Shown here: positions 1 to 5,366 of the stretch, piece after piece
How positions within the stretch are numbered: position 1 is the first letter of the stretch
Layout: every line of letters begins with the position of its first letter
Assembly (NCBI GenBank): GCA_021798675.1
Contig: JAJZGE010000170.1
Location: forward strand, 1-5,366
Length of the DNA: 5,366 bases
DNA from: Pseudomonadota bacterium
GTDB taxonomy: Bacteria > Pseudomonadota > Gammaproteobacteria > Xanthomonadales > Rhodanobacteraceae
Direction of reading: 5' to 3'
The notes under the pieces: generated by a model
Seen by the model: the letters and a program-made list of their open reading frames with translations, nothing else
What the model was told of the DNA's origin: nothing
Database searches by the model: none
Made by a program: the position numbers and the translations under genes

Positions 1-694
1 CCAGAGCGATGGCGTAGCCGCCGTAGCGGCTGGCAAGTTCCTGCGCAGTCTCTAGCGTGCGGTTGGCCACGATCATCCGGCGCGCCTGCTTGTCGGCGAG
101 GTGGCGCGCGGCCAGTTCGATGGTGTCGCCTGCGCCGATCAGCAGCACGCAGGCCTCGCGCAGGTCGGCGAACACCTGCTCGGCAAGGCGTACCGCGGTG
201 AATGCCACCGATACGGTGTGCGCGCCGATGCGGGTTTCCGTGCGCACGCGCTTGGCTACGGCGAAGGTGTGTTGCAGCAGGCGGTCGAGTGGCGCCCTCA
301 GCGTGTGCGCATCGCGCGCGATCTGGTAGGCATCCTTCACTTGGCCGAGGATCTGCGGTTCGCCCAGCACCATCGAATCCAGCCCGGTGGCGACGCGGAA
401 CAGGTGGCGCGCGGCATCCTGCTCCTCGTGGCGATAGAGGAACTCATCCAGCTTATCGGCGGTCAAATGGCGGTGGCGACCCAGCCAGGCCTGCGGCAGT
501 TGTTCGGCCCCGGCGGCCACCCCCACGTACAGTTCGGTGCGGTTGCAGGTTGACAGGATCATTGCCTCCTCCACGCCGGGCTCGCGTTGCAGTTCGCGCA
601 GGGCGGCAATGGCGGCCTCGGAATCGAACGCCACCTGTTCGCGCAGGGAGACCGGCGCGGTGAGGTGGTTGAGCCCAAGAGCGATCAGCGGCAT
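1..694 (-). CDS. hemA: Glutamyl-tRNA reductase, N-terminal part (3' end cut by window edge)
   Basis: NADPH-dependent reduction of glutamyl-tRNA(Glu) to glutamate-1-semialdehyde, the first committed step of C5-pathway tetrapyrrole synthesis in the cytoplasm. Translating the minus strand from ATG 694-692 gives 231 open codons, against about 418 residues in E. coli HemA. The N-terminus [19 protein letters not shown] fits the family start, so this ATG is well supported although no good Shine-Dalgarno precedes it. The catalytic motif STCNRTELY places the nucleophilic Cys at residue 50, as in E. coli. [14 protein letters not shown] (about 107-120), RVRTETRIG (149-157) and the start of the NADPH Rossmann domain, VLLIGAGDT (183-191), follow in the expected order. 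The rest of the NADPH domain and the dimerisation domain lie outside the window. It is transcribed away from the TPR-lolB genes. Identification is from recognised motifs and is very secure. Confidence 0.97.
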   Translation of the reverse strand, partial: MPLIALGLNHLTAPVSLREQVAFDSEAAIAALRELQREPGVEEAMILSTCNRTELYVGVAAGAEQLPQAWLGRHRHLTADKLDEFLYRHEEQDAARHLFRVATGLDSMVLGEPQILGQVKDAYQIARDAHTLRAPLDRLLQHTFAVAKRVRTETRIGAHTVSVAFTAVRLAEQVFADLREACVLLIGAGDTIELAARHLADKQARRMIVANRTLETAQELASRYGGYAIAL

Positions 695-844
695 GAGGTG
701 ACGGAAATCCCGGCGTGTATCTGGCGGCGTAGGCTAAGCTTGTCGTCAAGGCGCCGTGGATTCGGACACGGTGTGGCGTGTGTGTGCAGACGTGACGGAC
801 AGACGGTGGCCAGTGTGCGAAGCAGGCGGTGTGGATTCAAGCAG
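695..844. promoter_or_regulatory. Divergent hemA / TPR-lolB intergenic region
   Basis: These 150 bp between two divergent start codons must hold the promoters for hemA (leftward) and for the TPR-lolB genes (rightward), unless they lie inside the genes. Visible elements are a TAAGCT box at 735-740 that overlaps an AAGCTT palindrome (736-741) and could act as a rightward -10; a leftward TTGACG (plus-strand 744-749) resembling a -35 but lacking a good -10 at 16-18 bp; an inverted repeat CCGTG-N8-CACGG at 754-771; and a GT-rich stretch at about 771-788. No -35 partner for TAAGCT was found at 17 bp. The regulatory role follows from gene arrangement; the individual boxes are weak. No small gene was recognised here. 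Confidence 0.4.
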
Positions 845-2557
845 ATGCGGCATTTTACGGCAGCCGCCGCGCTGATGCTCGGCCTGACCGCCTGTGCGCA
901 GGCGCCGATCAAGCCGGCAGCCCGGCCTGCGCCCGCGCCCCAGCCGCTGGCACGGATGGTGGTGGCGACGCCGGATGCGGATCACGACCTTGTCGCGCAG
1001 CTCATGGCCGGCGAGATGGCGCTGGGTCGTGCCGACCTGAAGGCCGCTTCGGAGCATTACGGCAGGGCGATGGCGATCAGCAACGATCCGGCCGTGGCGG
1101 AACGTGCCGCCCGGCTCGCGGTCGCGGTGCACGACGACGCGGCCGCCGGCCGTGCGCTGGATCGCTGGCAGGCGCTGGGCGGCAAGCCGGAGGCCATGGC
1201 GCCGGTGCGCGCGCAGGTGGCGCTGGATCGTGGCGACACGACCGAGGCGCAACGCCAGCTGCAGATACTCACCGACAGCCACGACAAGAATGCCTGGCGC
1301 AGCTTCGGCCAGGTGCTGGTGGCCGCGCGCGATCAGGCGCAGGCCGGCAAGTTGCTAGAGGCGCTGGCCACGCCGCAACGGTTGCCGGGCGATCCGCAGG
1401 CCTGGCTGGCGATGAGCGAGCTGGGCGAAAAGCTGGGTCGGCATGCCTACGCCCAGCGCATCGCAGACGCTGCCATCGAGCGTTTCCCCGGCAACACCGA
1501 GGCCTACGGCTGGGCGGCCAAACTGATGGTCGGCAGCGGCAACGGCAAGGGCGCGCTGGCCCTGCTCAAGCAGGCCGTCGCCAAGGCACCGGACGACGTG
1601 CACCTGCGCCTGCTCTACGCCAGCCTGTTGAGCGAGTCCGGCGATTACGCCGCGGCCGCGAAGCTGCTGGACCACGGCCCGCAGGACGCCGATACCTGGC
1701 AGCTGCGCGTCGCGCTGGCAGCGCGCAACAAGGACACCAGGGCGCTAGCCTCGCTGTATCGCCAGCTGCGGCAGGCCGCGCCCGAGGTGCGCCAGAAAAA
1801 CGCCTTCCTGCTCGGCCAGTTGGCCGAAATGCAGCACCGCGACGCCGAGGCACTGGCGTGGTACGACCAGGTCGGCGACGACGATCCGCATGCCTTCGAC
1901 GCCGACCTGCGCAGCGCCGTGCTGCTGGAAGCACAGGGCAGGAGCGCCGACGCGCACCAACTGCTCGGGCAGATGCAGGTGAACTACCTCGACCAGCCGG
2001 ATCAGTTGCGCCAGGCCTGGCAGCTCGACGCCGAGATCTACCTGCGCGAGCGCAACTACCCGCGGGCGATCGACGCCTTCGACCATGCGCTGCAGGTCGC
2101 GCCGAACGATCCCACCCTGCTATACGACCGTGGCCTGGCCTACGCCAGCGCCGGCCAGGTGGATCCTGCGGTGCGGGATTTCCGCAGCCTGCTGAAGCTC
2201 AAGCCGAACGACATCGACGCCAGCAACGCCCTGGGTTACACCTTGGCCGATGCCAATCGCGACCTGCCCGAGGCGGAGCGGTTGATCGCCCGCGCGCGCG
2301 CGGCGCGTCCGAACGATCCATCCATCGCCGACTCCTGGGGCTGGCTGCAATACCGGCTGGGCCACCTCGACCAAGCGGCGCAGTCGCTGCGCAGCGCGTG
2401 GGAGTCCGGCAAGGACGCCGACATCGGCGTGCATCTAGGCGAAGTGCTGTGGAAGCAGGGCGATCGCAGCGGCGCGCAACGCGTATTCGAGGCCGTGCGC
2501 AAACTCGACCCGCACAACGCTAGCCTGCAAAGCACCCTCAAACGGCTGAATCCATGA
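845..2557 (+). CDS. TPR-repeat outer-membrane lipoprotein (family encoded upstream of lolB)
   Basis: Predicted 570-residue lipoprotein. The start ATG 845 gives a short lipoprotein signal (MRHFTAAAALMLGLTAC) with lipobox LTAC and lipidated Cys17; Ala at +2 lacks the Asp inner-membrane retention signal, so outer-membrane sorting is expected. A Pro/Ala linker (about 21-37) follows. Helical repeats then fill the protein: an N-terminal unit ending in DPAVAERAARLAV (81-93), degenerate TPR-like helices in the middle, and clear TPRs from about 391 to 530, including ALGYTLADANRDLPEAERLI (from about 462) and DSWGWLQYRLGHLDQA. This matches the TPR protein encoded between hemA and lolB in Pseudomonas (PA4667-type); its molecular role is not known to me, and a scaffold in the periplasm is inference. 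The stop overlaps the lolB ATG (ATGA), suggesting translational coupling. The Shine-Dalgarno is weak (AGGCGG, 15 bp away); in-frame GTG at 815 or 806 are alternative starts. The frame stays open upstream into antisense hemA, which is not a credible start. Confidence 0.9.
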   Translation: MRHFTAAAALMLGLTACAQAPIKPAARPAPAPQPLARMVVATPDADHDLVAQLMAGEMALGRADLKAASEHYGRAMAISNDPAVAERAARLAVAVHDDAAAGRALDRWQALGGKPEAMAPVRAQVALDRGDTTEAQRQLQILTDSHDKNAWRSFGQVLVAARDQAQAGKLLEALATPQRLPGDPQAWLAMSELGEKLGRHAYAQRIADAAIERFPGNTEAYGWAAKLMVGSGNGKGALALLKQAVAKAPDDVHLRLLYASLLSESGDYAAAAKLLDHGPQDADTWQLRVALAARNKDTRALASLYRQLRQAAPEVRQKNAFLLGQLAEMQHRDAEALAWYDQVGDDDPHAFDADLRSAVLLEAQGRSADAHQLLGQMQVNYLDQPDQLRQAWQLDAEIYLRERNYPRAIDAFDHALQVAPNDPTLLYDRGLAYASAGQVDPAVRDFRSLLKLKPNDIDASNALGYTLADANRDLPEAERLIARARAARPNDPSIADSWGWLQYRLGHLDQAAQSLRSAWESGKDADIGVHLGEVLWKQGDRSGAQRVFEAVRKLDPHNASLQSTLKRLNP

Positions 2558-3162
2558 AGCGTCGCTTTCGAATCCTCGCGGCAGCCCTGCCGCTGTTGCT
2601 GGCTGCGTGCGTGCCGCAGCCGGCGGTGCGCATCAAGGGCGATGCGGCCCTGCTCAACGCGCAACTCGCGCGCGAACACGCGCTGGCGCATGCTGACCAC
2701 TGGACGCTGGAAGGCCGGCTGGGGGTCTCCGACGGCCACGACGGTGGCAGTGGCGGCTTCACCTGGACGCAGGACGGCCGCAGCTACAGCTTCGTGTTTC
2801 GTGCGCCGATCACCGGCCGCAGCTTCGAGTTGAGCAGCGGTCCGGACGGAGCGGTGCTGAAGGGGCTGGACGGCGGTCCGCTCCAGGGTGCGGACGCCGA
2901 GTCGCTGATCCGCCGCGCCCTGGGCTGGGAAGTGCCGCTGCACGACCTGCGCGCCTGGGTGCTTGGCCTGCGCGCCGACAGCGGCCCCGCCCAACTGGCG
3001 TTCGGTGACAACCGGCTGCCTTCGCTGCTCACGCAGGACGGCTGGTCGGTCGACTACCGTGCCTGGGACGCCACGCACCAGCCGCCCTTGCCCACCACCA
3101 TCTTCGCCTCACGGCCGCCGTACAAGGTGCGGCTGTCGATCGAGACATGGAGCCTGCGCTGA
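2554..3162 (+). CDS. lolB: Outer-membrane lipoprotein receptor LolB
   Basis: LolB accepts lipoproteins from the periplasmic carrier LolA and inserts them into the inner leaflet of the outer membrane; it is itself a lipoprotein. The 202-residue product has a basic n-region (MKRRFR), a hydrophobic stretch and lipobox LAAC with lipidated Cys19, followed by Val (not Asp), consistent with outer-membrane sorting. Family landmarks in order are a Trp-x-x-x-Gly-Arg strand (WTLEGRLGV, 50-58), GGFTWTQDG (67-75), the loop APITGRSFEL (84-93), DAESLIRRALGWEVPLHDL (from 114), LRAWVLGL (132-139) and a C-terminal strand YKVRLSIETW. The loop hydrophobic residue that is Leu68 in mature E. coli LolB, important for membrane insertion, is here Ile86, which is mature position 68. 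The gene overlaps the TPR stop by 4 bp (ATGA) with little Shine-Dalgarno, so reinitiation from the TPR gene is likely. Length and context fit well. Confidence 0.93.
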   Translation: MKRRFRILAAALPLLLAACVPQPAVRIKGDAALLNAQLAREHALAHADHWTLEGRLGVSDGHDGGSGGFTWTQDGRSYSFVFRAPITGRSFELSSGPDGAVLKGLDGGPLQGADAESLIRRALGWEVPLHDLRAWVLGLRADSGPAQLAFGDNRLPSLLTQDGWSVDYRAWDATHQPPLPTTIFASRPPYKVRLSIETWSLR

Positions 3163-3172
3163 GTCGGCAATC

Positions 3173-3196
3173 GCGGAGGCGGCGACCGCCGCCCGC
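3173..3196 (+). other. Imperfect GC-rich hairpin between lolB and the GGDEF gene
   Basis: GCGG (3173-3176) and GGCGG (3178-3182) can pair with CCGCC (3186-3190) and CCGC (3193-3196) around a CGA loop, giving a 9-bp stem interrupted by a small internal loop. It starts 10 bp after the lolB stop and ends right at the proposed -35 box. No T-run follows, so it is not a standard intrinsic terminator; it could slow polymerase, stabilise the lolB mRNA 3' end, or mean nothing in DNA this GC-rich. Confidence 0.3.
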
Positions 3197-3225
3197 GTGA
3201 CCGCACGTGCCCGACTCGCTAGAGT
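3197..3225 (+). promoter_or_regulatory. Putative sigma70-like promoter for the diguanylate cyclase gene
   Basis: A -35-like GTGACC (3197-3202) and a -10-like TAGAGT (3220-3225) are separated by exactly 17 bp. Each matches 4 of 6 consensus bases, and the spacing is optimal. A transcript would begin near 3232, leaving roughly 20 nt before the Shine-Dalgarno-backed GTG at 3255. The element lies in the 92-bp spacer after lolB, so the cyclase could be expressed independently of the upstream genes. It is a prediction from sequence only. Confidence 0.4.
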
Positions 3226-3241
3226 GCGCCGGGGCACGCAT

Positions 3242-3249
3242 GGGGAGGA
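3242..3249 (+). promoter_or_regulatory. Shine-Dalgarno that decides the diguanylate cyclase start
   Basis: GGGGAGGA lies 5 bp before GTG 3255 and is the best ribosome-binding site in the window. It favours GTG 3255 over the in-frame ATG 3240 (which overlaps the site and has none of its own) and over GTG 3207, which would lie upstream of the predicted -10 box. Starting at 3255 also yields a compact, standard signal peptide. Confidence 0.65.
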
Positions 3250-3254
3250 CGGAC

Positions 3255-4388
3255 GTGGCTGCATCGAGACGAAGCGCCATCGGTTGCGCCTTGTGCCTGC
3301 TGCTGGGGCTGACGGCCTCCGCGGAGGCGCAGCAGCGACCGGGTGACGGCATGCCGCCACCCCCGCCGCCCGGCATGCCACTGCGACCGCCGCCGGGCAT
3401 GCGGCCCCCTGGCATGCGACCACCGCCGCCACCGCTACCTCCACCGCCACCACCAAGGATCGACCCGGTCCCGGCAGAGGCCCCCGCGAGCTTGCCGGCG
3501 CCCGTGCTGCTGGCGCCGGCGGCAAGTCCTGCGGCGGCCTCCAGTGTCGATGCCGGTGCCGCCGCGCCGCTGCCTGCGGCGACGCCGGCCGCACGCCAGC
3601 AGGCGATACCGGCGGCCGCGCCGGCGCCGGTCGTGCCGGTCCAGGCGCATGCCGAGGCTCCCGCAAATCCGCCGTCGCGTTCGCTGCCATGGCTGTTGCT
3701 GCTGGCGCTGGCCGGCGCACTGCTGGCCTGGTGGGCATCGTTGCGCCGGTCGCGGCAACTGCGCGAAGAAGCCGAGCGCCTGGCGCGTCAGCAGCGCTTC
3801 CTGAAGTCCGCGCACAACCATTTGCGGCAGAAGTCCGAGCAGTTGCAGCAGCTGTCGATGCACGATCCGCTTACCGGCACGCTGAACCGGCAGGCGTTCG
3901 CCGCGGAATTGCGCGAGCGCATCGATCACCTGGCGAGGTACAACCAGCCGCTCAGCCTGATCGTGTTCGACCTCGACCACTTCAAGGCCATCAATGACAG
4001 TCACGGCCACCTGGTCGGCGATGCCGCGTTGGCCCTGGTGGTCGGCGTGGTGCGCGAGCACCTGGTCAGCGACGACCTGTTCGGTCGTTTCGGCGGCGAC
4101 GAATTCATGATCGCCTGCGCCGGCCAGCACGCCGCAGGCACCGTCGCACTGGCCGAGCGCCTGCGCGCGGCGGTGGCAGAGCGGGCGCCGCTGGCCGAGC
4201 CGCCGATTCCCGGCCTCACCCTGAGCCTGGGGGTGGCGCAGGCGGACCCGGACCACGGCTACCACCCGGACGAGCTGTTCGCGCGTGCGGACGCGGCGCT
4301 CTACGTCGCCAAGCAGGGTGGCCGCAACCGGGTCGTCGCCGATGCGCCGGCCGCGGCGATGGTTGGCGCGATCCGCCGGCACCTGTGA
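3255..4388 (+). CDS. Membrane-anchored GGDEF diguanylate cyclase with proline-rich periplasmic region
   Basis: Predicted to condense two GTP into cyclic di-GMP at the inner membrane. From GTG 3255 the product is 377 residues: a signal peptide (about 1-25, Arg5-Arg6, hydrophobic core, ASAEA then QQ), a Pro/Ala-rich segment (about 33-140) with two runs of six prolines, one TM helix (about 146-162), a basic stop-transfer stretch, a coiled coil (about 167-200), then the GGDEF domain. Domain landmarks: DPLTGTLNR (204-212), FDLDHFKAINDSHGH (238-252, with metal-binding Asp239 and guanine-contacting Asn247), signature GGDEF (280-284), and the C-terminal ARADAALYVAKQGGRNR. These active-site residues are intact, so activity is expected. 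The inhibitory RxxD site is absent: the equivalent residues are Val271-Ser-Asp-Asp274. No recognised sensor domain lies in the periplasmic part, so the input signal is unknown. The gene follows lolB by 92 bp and precedes the GNAT-IspE frame by 54 bp. Confidence 0.9.
   Translation: MAASRRSAIGCALCLLLGLTASAEAQQRPGDGMPPPPPPGMPLRPPPGMRPPGMRPPPPPLPPPPPPRIDPVPAEAPASLPAPVLLAPAASPAAASSVDAGAAAPLPAATPAARQQAIPAAAPAPVVPVQAHAEAPANPPSRSLPWLLLLALAGALLAWWASLRRSRQLREEAERLARQQRFLKSAHNHLRQKSEQLQQLSMHDPLTGTLNRQAFAAELRERIDHLARYNQPLSLIVFDLDHFKAINDSHGHLVGDAALALVVGVVREHLVSDDLFGRFGGDEFMIACAGQHAAGTVALAERLRAAVAERAPLAEPPIPGLTLSLGVAQADPDHGYHPDELFARADAALYVAKQGGRNRVVADAPAAAMVGAIRRHL
3348..3458 (+). repeat. In-gene GGCATGC repeats and proline-codon tract
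   Basis: GGCATGC recurs at 3348, 3372, 3396 and 3411 (spacings 24, 24 and 15 bp), always encoding Gly-Met within a proline-rich stretch, and is followed by a run of CCN codons to 3457. The protein pattern is GMP6, GMPLRPPP, GMRPP, GMRP5-L-P6. The unit lengths are multiples of three and the copies are imperfect, consistent with in-frame slippage or duplication inside the cyclase's periplasmic linker. Confidence 0.7.
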
Positions 4389-4420
4389 CCCGCGTGCCGG
4401 CCGGGCGGTTAAGCTAGACG
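4385..4420 (+). promoter_or_regulatory. Weak promoter-like stretch before the GNAT-IspE gene
   Basis: GTGACC (4385-4390) overlaps the cyclase stop codon. It is followed by TTAAGC (4409, 18-bp spacing) or TAAGCT (4410, 19-bp spacing) and by GCTAGA (4413-4418). The blocks GTGACC, GTGCC and GCTAGA occur in the same order before the cyclase gene, with a longer gap here. A start near 4422 would leave a leader of about 20 nt. No terminator was seen in this 54-bp spacer, so read-through from the cyclase gene is equally possible. Confidence 0.25.
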
Positions 4421-4442
4421 GCTTCCTCGAATCCCTCGGCCC

Positions 4443-5366
4443 ATGTCATTCCGCATCGAGCGCGCCCAGCTGGCGCAGGTTGAAGCCCTTCGCGGCATCG
4501 AGCGCGCAGCGCAGGAACTGTTCCGCGGCCATCCCGCATGGCCGTCGTACGCTGCCGCGCCGATGGATGCGCAGTCGCTGGCGGCGGCGATCGGTGCTGG
4601 CCAGGTCTGGGTCGCGCTGGACGAAAGCGGCGGACCCGTGGGCTTCGTGGGCGTGGCGATCGAGGGTAACGAGGCGGGTATCGCCGAGATCGACGTGCTG
4701 CCCAGTCACGGCCGGCGCGGCATCGGCGCGGCACTGCTGGAACGCGCCTGCGCCTGGGCGGCCGAGTCGGGCTATCCGTCCGTGGTGCTGGGGACGCTTT
4801 CCGACGTGCCGTGGAACGCGCCGTTCTATGCACGCCATGGCTTCGAGGCGATCGACCCGGCGCGCTATACGCCGGCTTTGGCCGAGCATCACGCGAGCGA
4901 CCGCCAGCGTGGTTTCCCCATGCACCTGCGCGTGTACATGCGCCGCTACCTGCAGCCTTCGCCGCTGGGCTGGACGCGCTGGCCGGCACCGGCCAAGCTG
5001 AACCTGTTCCTGCGCATCACCGGTCGCCGGCCCGACGGCTACCACGAGCTGCAGACCGTGTTCCGCCTGCTCAACTGGGGCGACGAGCTGCGCCTGCGCC
5101 TGCGTGCGGATGGCGAAATCCGCCGTCTGAACAACGTGCCTGGCGTCCCCGAGCAGGACGACCTGGTGGTGCGCGCCGCCCGGCTGCTGCGCACGCACGC
5201 AGGCGCGAGGGCTGGCGCCGAGATCGAGGTGGACAAGCGCATACCGATGGGCGGCGGCCTCGGTGGCGGCAGTTCGGATGCGGCCACCGTGCTGGTGGCA
5301 CTGAACCATCTGTGGCGTTGCGGGCTGGACGAGGACGCGCTGGCGGGCCTCGGTCGTCAGCTGGGT
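4443..5366 (+). CDS. ispE: GNAT acetyltransferase fused in frame to IspE kinase (3' end cut by window edge)
   Basis: One open frame of 308 codons to the window edge. Residues 1 to about 170 form a GNAT N-acetyltransferase: motif A strand-loop-helix [17 protein letters not shown] (V85-P87, acetyl-CoA loop G90-G95), then [11 protein letters not shown] with Tyr129 and Gly133-Phe134, and final strand LRVYMRRYL (162-170). After about nine residues (171-179), IspE begins at Trp180: [11 protein letters not shown] (Lys185 = E. coli Lys10), [10 protein letters not shown] (Tyr200, His201) and the ATP-binding GHMP loop [14 protein letters not shown] (268-281). IspE phosphorylates CDP-methylerythritol in the MEP isoprenoid pathway. 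About 129 of roughly 283 IspE residues are present; the catalytic Asp (LGAD, E. coli Asp141) would lie two codons beyond the edge. A stop at 4410 bounds the frame and ATG 4443 is the only sensible start, though without a clear Shine-Dalgarno. The GNAT substrate is unknown. Both domain assignments are strong; translation as one polypeptide is inference from the continuous frame. Confidence 0.88.
   Translation, partial: MSFRIERAQLAQVEALRGIERAAQELFRGHPAWPSYAAAPMDAQSLAAAIGAGQVWVALDESGGPVGFVGVAIEGNEAGIAEIDVLPSHGRRGIGAALLERACAWAAESGYPSVVLGTLSDVPWNAPFYARHGFEAIDPARYTPALAEHHASDRQRGFPMHLRVYMRRYLQPSPLGWTRWPAPAKLNLFLRITGRRPDGYHELQTVFRLLNWGDELRLRLRADGEIRRLNNVPGVPEQDDLVVRAARLLRTHAGARAGAEIEVDKRIPMGGGLGGGSSDAATVLVALNHLWRCGLDEDALAGLGRQLG
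4938..5366 (+). other. ispE: IspE portion, with possible internal start for a stand-alone IspE
   Basis: If IspE were made separately, the nearest in-frame starts before WPAPAKLN are ATG 4938, GTG 4932 and ATG 4920, giving 14 to 20 extra residues ahead of Trp180. None has a Shine-Dalgarno-like sequence upstream, and ATG 4938 falls inside the predicted last GNAT strand (RVYMRRYL). An internal start is therefore possible but less supported than the fusion. The kinase portion itself is unambiguous. Confidence 0.3.

Noticed and set aside
587..844. Upstream extension of the TPR frame to an ATG at 587
   Set aside because: It would overlap hemA antisense by over 100 bp and bury the lipoprotein signal 86 residues inside the protein.
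829..2523. Second plus-strand frame of 564 codons within the TPR gene
   Set aside because: The translation is Arg/Ala/Gly-rich without domains, while the other frame gives a lipobox and TPR motifs. High GC explains the lack of stops.
2236..3078. Minus-strand open frame (280 codons) across the TPR-lolB junction
   Set aside because: It spans two recognised plus-strand genes and has no recognisable domain; low-complexity composition indicates a shadow.
3207..3254. Earlier starts (GTG 3207, ATG 3240) for the diguanylate cyclase
   Set aside because: GTG 3255 has the GGGGAGGA Shine-Dalgarno and gives a typical signal peptide; the earlier starts lie at or upstream of the promoter-like -10 region or lack a ribosome-binding site.
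3435..4382. Long minus-strand open frame (315 codons) opposite the GGDEF gene
   Set aside because: It is an antisense shadow in GC-rich DNA; the plus strand carries clear GGDEF motifs and this frame carries none.
4397..4404. CCGGCCGG palindrome as a terminator between the cyclase and GNAT genes
   Set aside because: It is an 8-bp perfect palindrome with no loop and no following T-run; such GC palindromes are expected by chance at this composition.
4446..5309. Long open frame (287 codons) on the minus strand opposite GNAT-IspE
   Set aside because: It is the antisense shadow of a strongly recognised plus-strand gene in high-GC DNA; its Arg/Gln/His/Ala-rich translation shows no family motif.
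1..5366. Defence system, mobile element, CRISPR or RNA gene
   Set aside because: No direct-repeat arrays, transposase or integrase motifs, tRNA-like cloverleaf or rRNA sequence were recognised; all long stretches are accounted for by housekeeping or signalling genes.

Overview
The window is high-GC, densely coding bacterial DNA with a chromosomal housekeeping character. The genes suggest a gammaproteobacterium: HemA has the glutamyl-tRNA reductase form with Cys50, LolB (a lipoprotein receptor typical of beta- and gammaproteobacteria) is present, and so is the MEP-pathway kinase IspE. The order hemA (divergent) / TPR lipoprotein / lolB / ... / ispE matches the neighbourhood known from Pseudomonas and the Xanthomonadales. 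GC bias, the leaders and IspE wording such as [13 protein letters not shown] lean towards the Xanthomonadales (Rhodanobacter/Dyella/Lysobacter-like). That placement is inference.

Layout. (1) 1-694, minus strand: N-terminal 231 codons of hemA; the gene runs off the left edge. (2) 695-844: divergent intergenic region of 150 bp with no gene, a small inverted repeat and no convincing promoter. (3) 845-2557, plus: outer-membrane-type TPR lipoprotein, overlapping the next gene by ATGA. (4) 2554-3162, plus: lolB. (5) 3163-3254: spacer with a GC-rich imperfect hairpin directly abutting a plausible sigma70-like promoter. (6) 3255-4388, plus: membrane-anchored diguanylate cyclase with a signal peptide, a periplasmic Pro/Ala-rich segment, one TM helix, a coiled coil and an intact GGDEF domain lacking the RxxD inhibitory site. 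(7) 4389-4442: 54-bp spacer with a second promoter-like stretch. (8) 4443-5366 (right edge), plus: one uninterrupted reading frame encoding a GNAT acetyltransferase joined by about nine residues to the N-terminal half of IspE.

Together: HemA feeds tetrapyrrole synthesis; the TPR lipoprotein and LolB are envelope/lipoprotein-trafficking genes; IspE performs the fourth step of the MEP isoprenoid pathway. The cyclic-di-GMP synthase and the acetyltransferase sit between lolB and ispE, which are adjacent in Pseudomonas. The most notable observation is that the GNAT and IspE coding sequences share one frame with no stop codon and no recognisable ribosome-binding site at the junction, which points to a GNAT-IspE fusion protein. 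No RNA genes, insertion sequences, phage genes or CRISPR arrays were seen.
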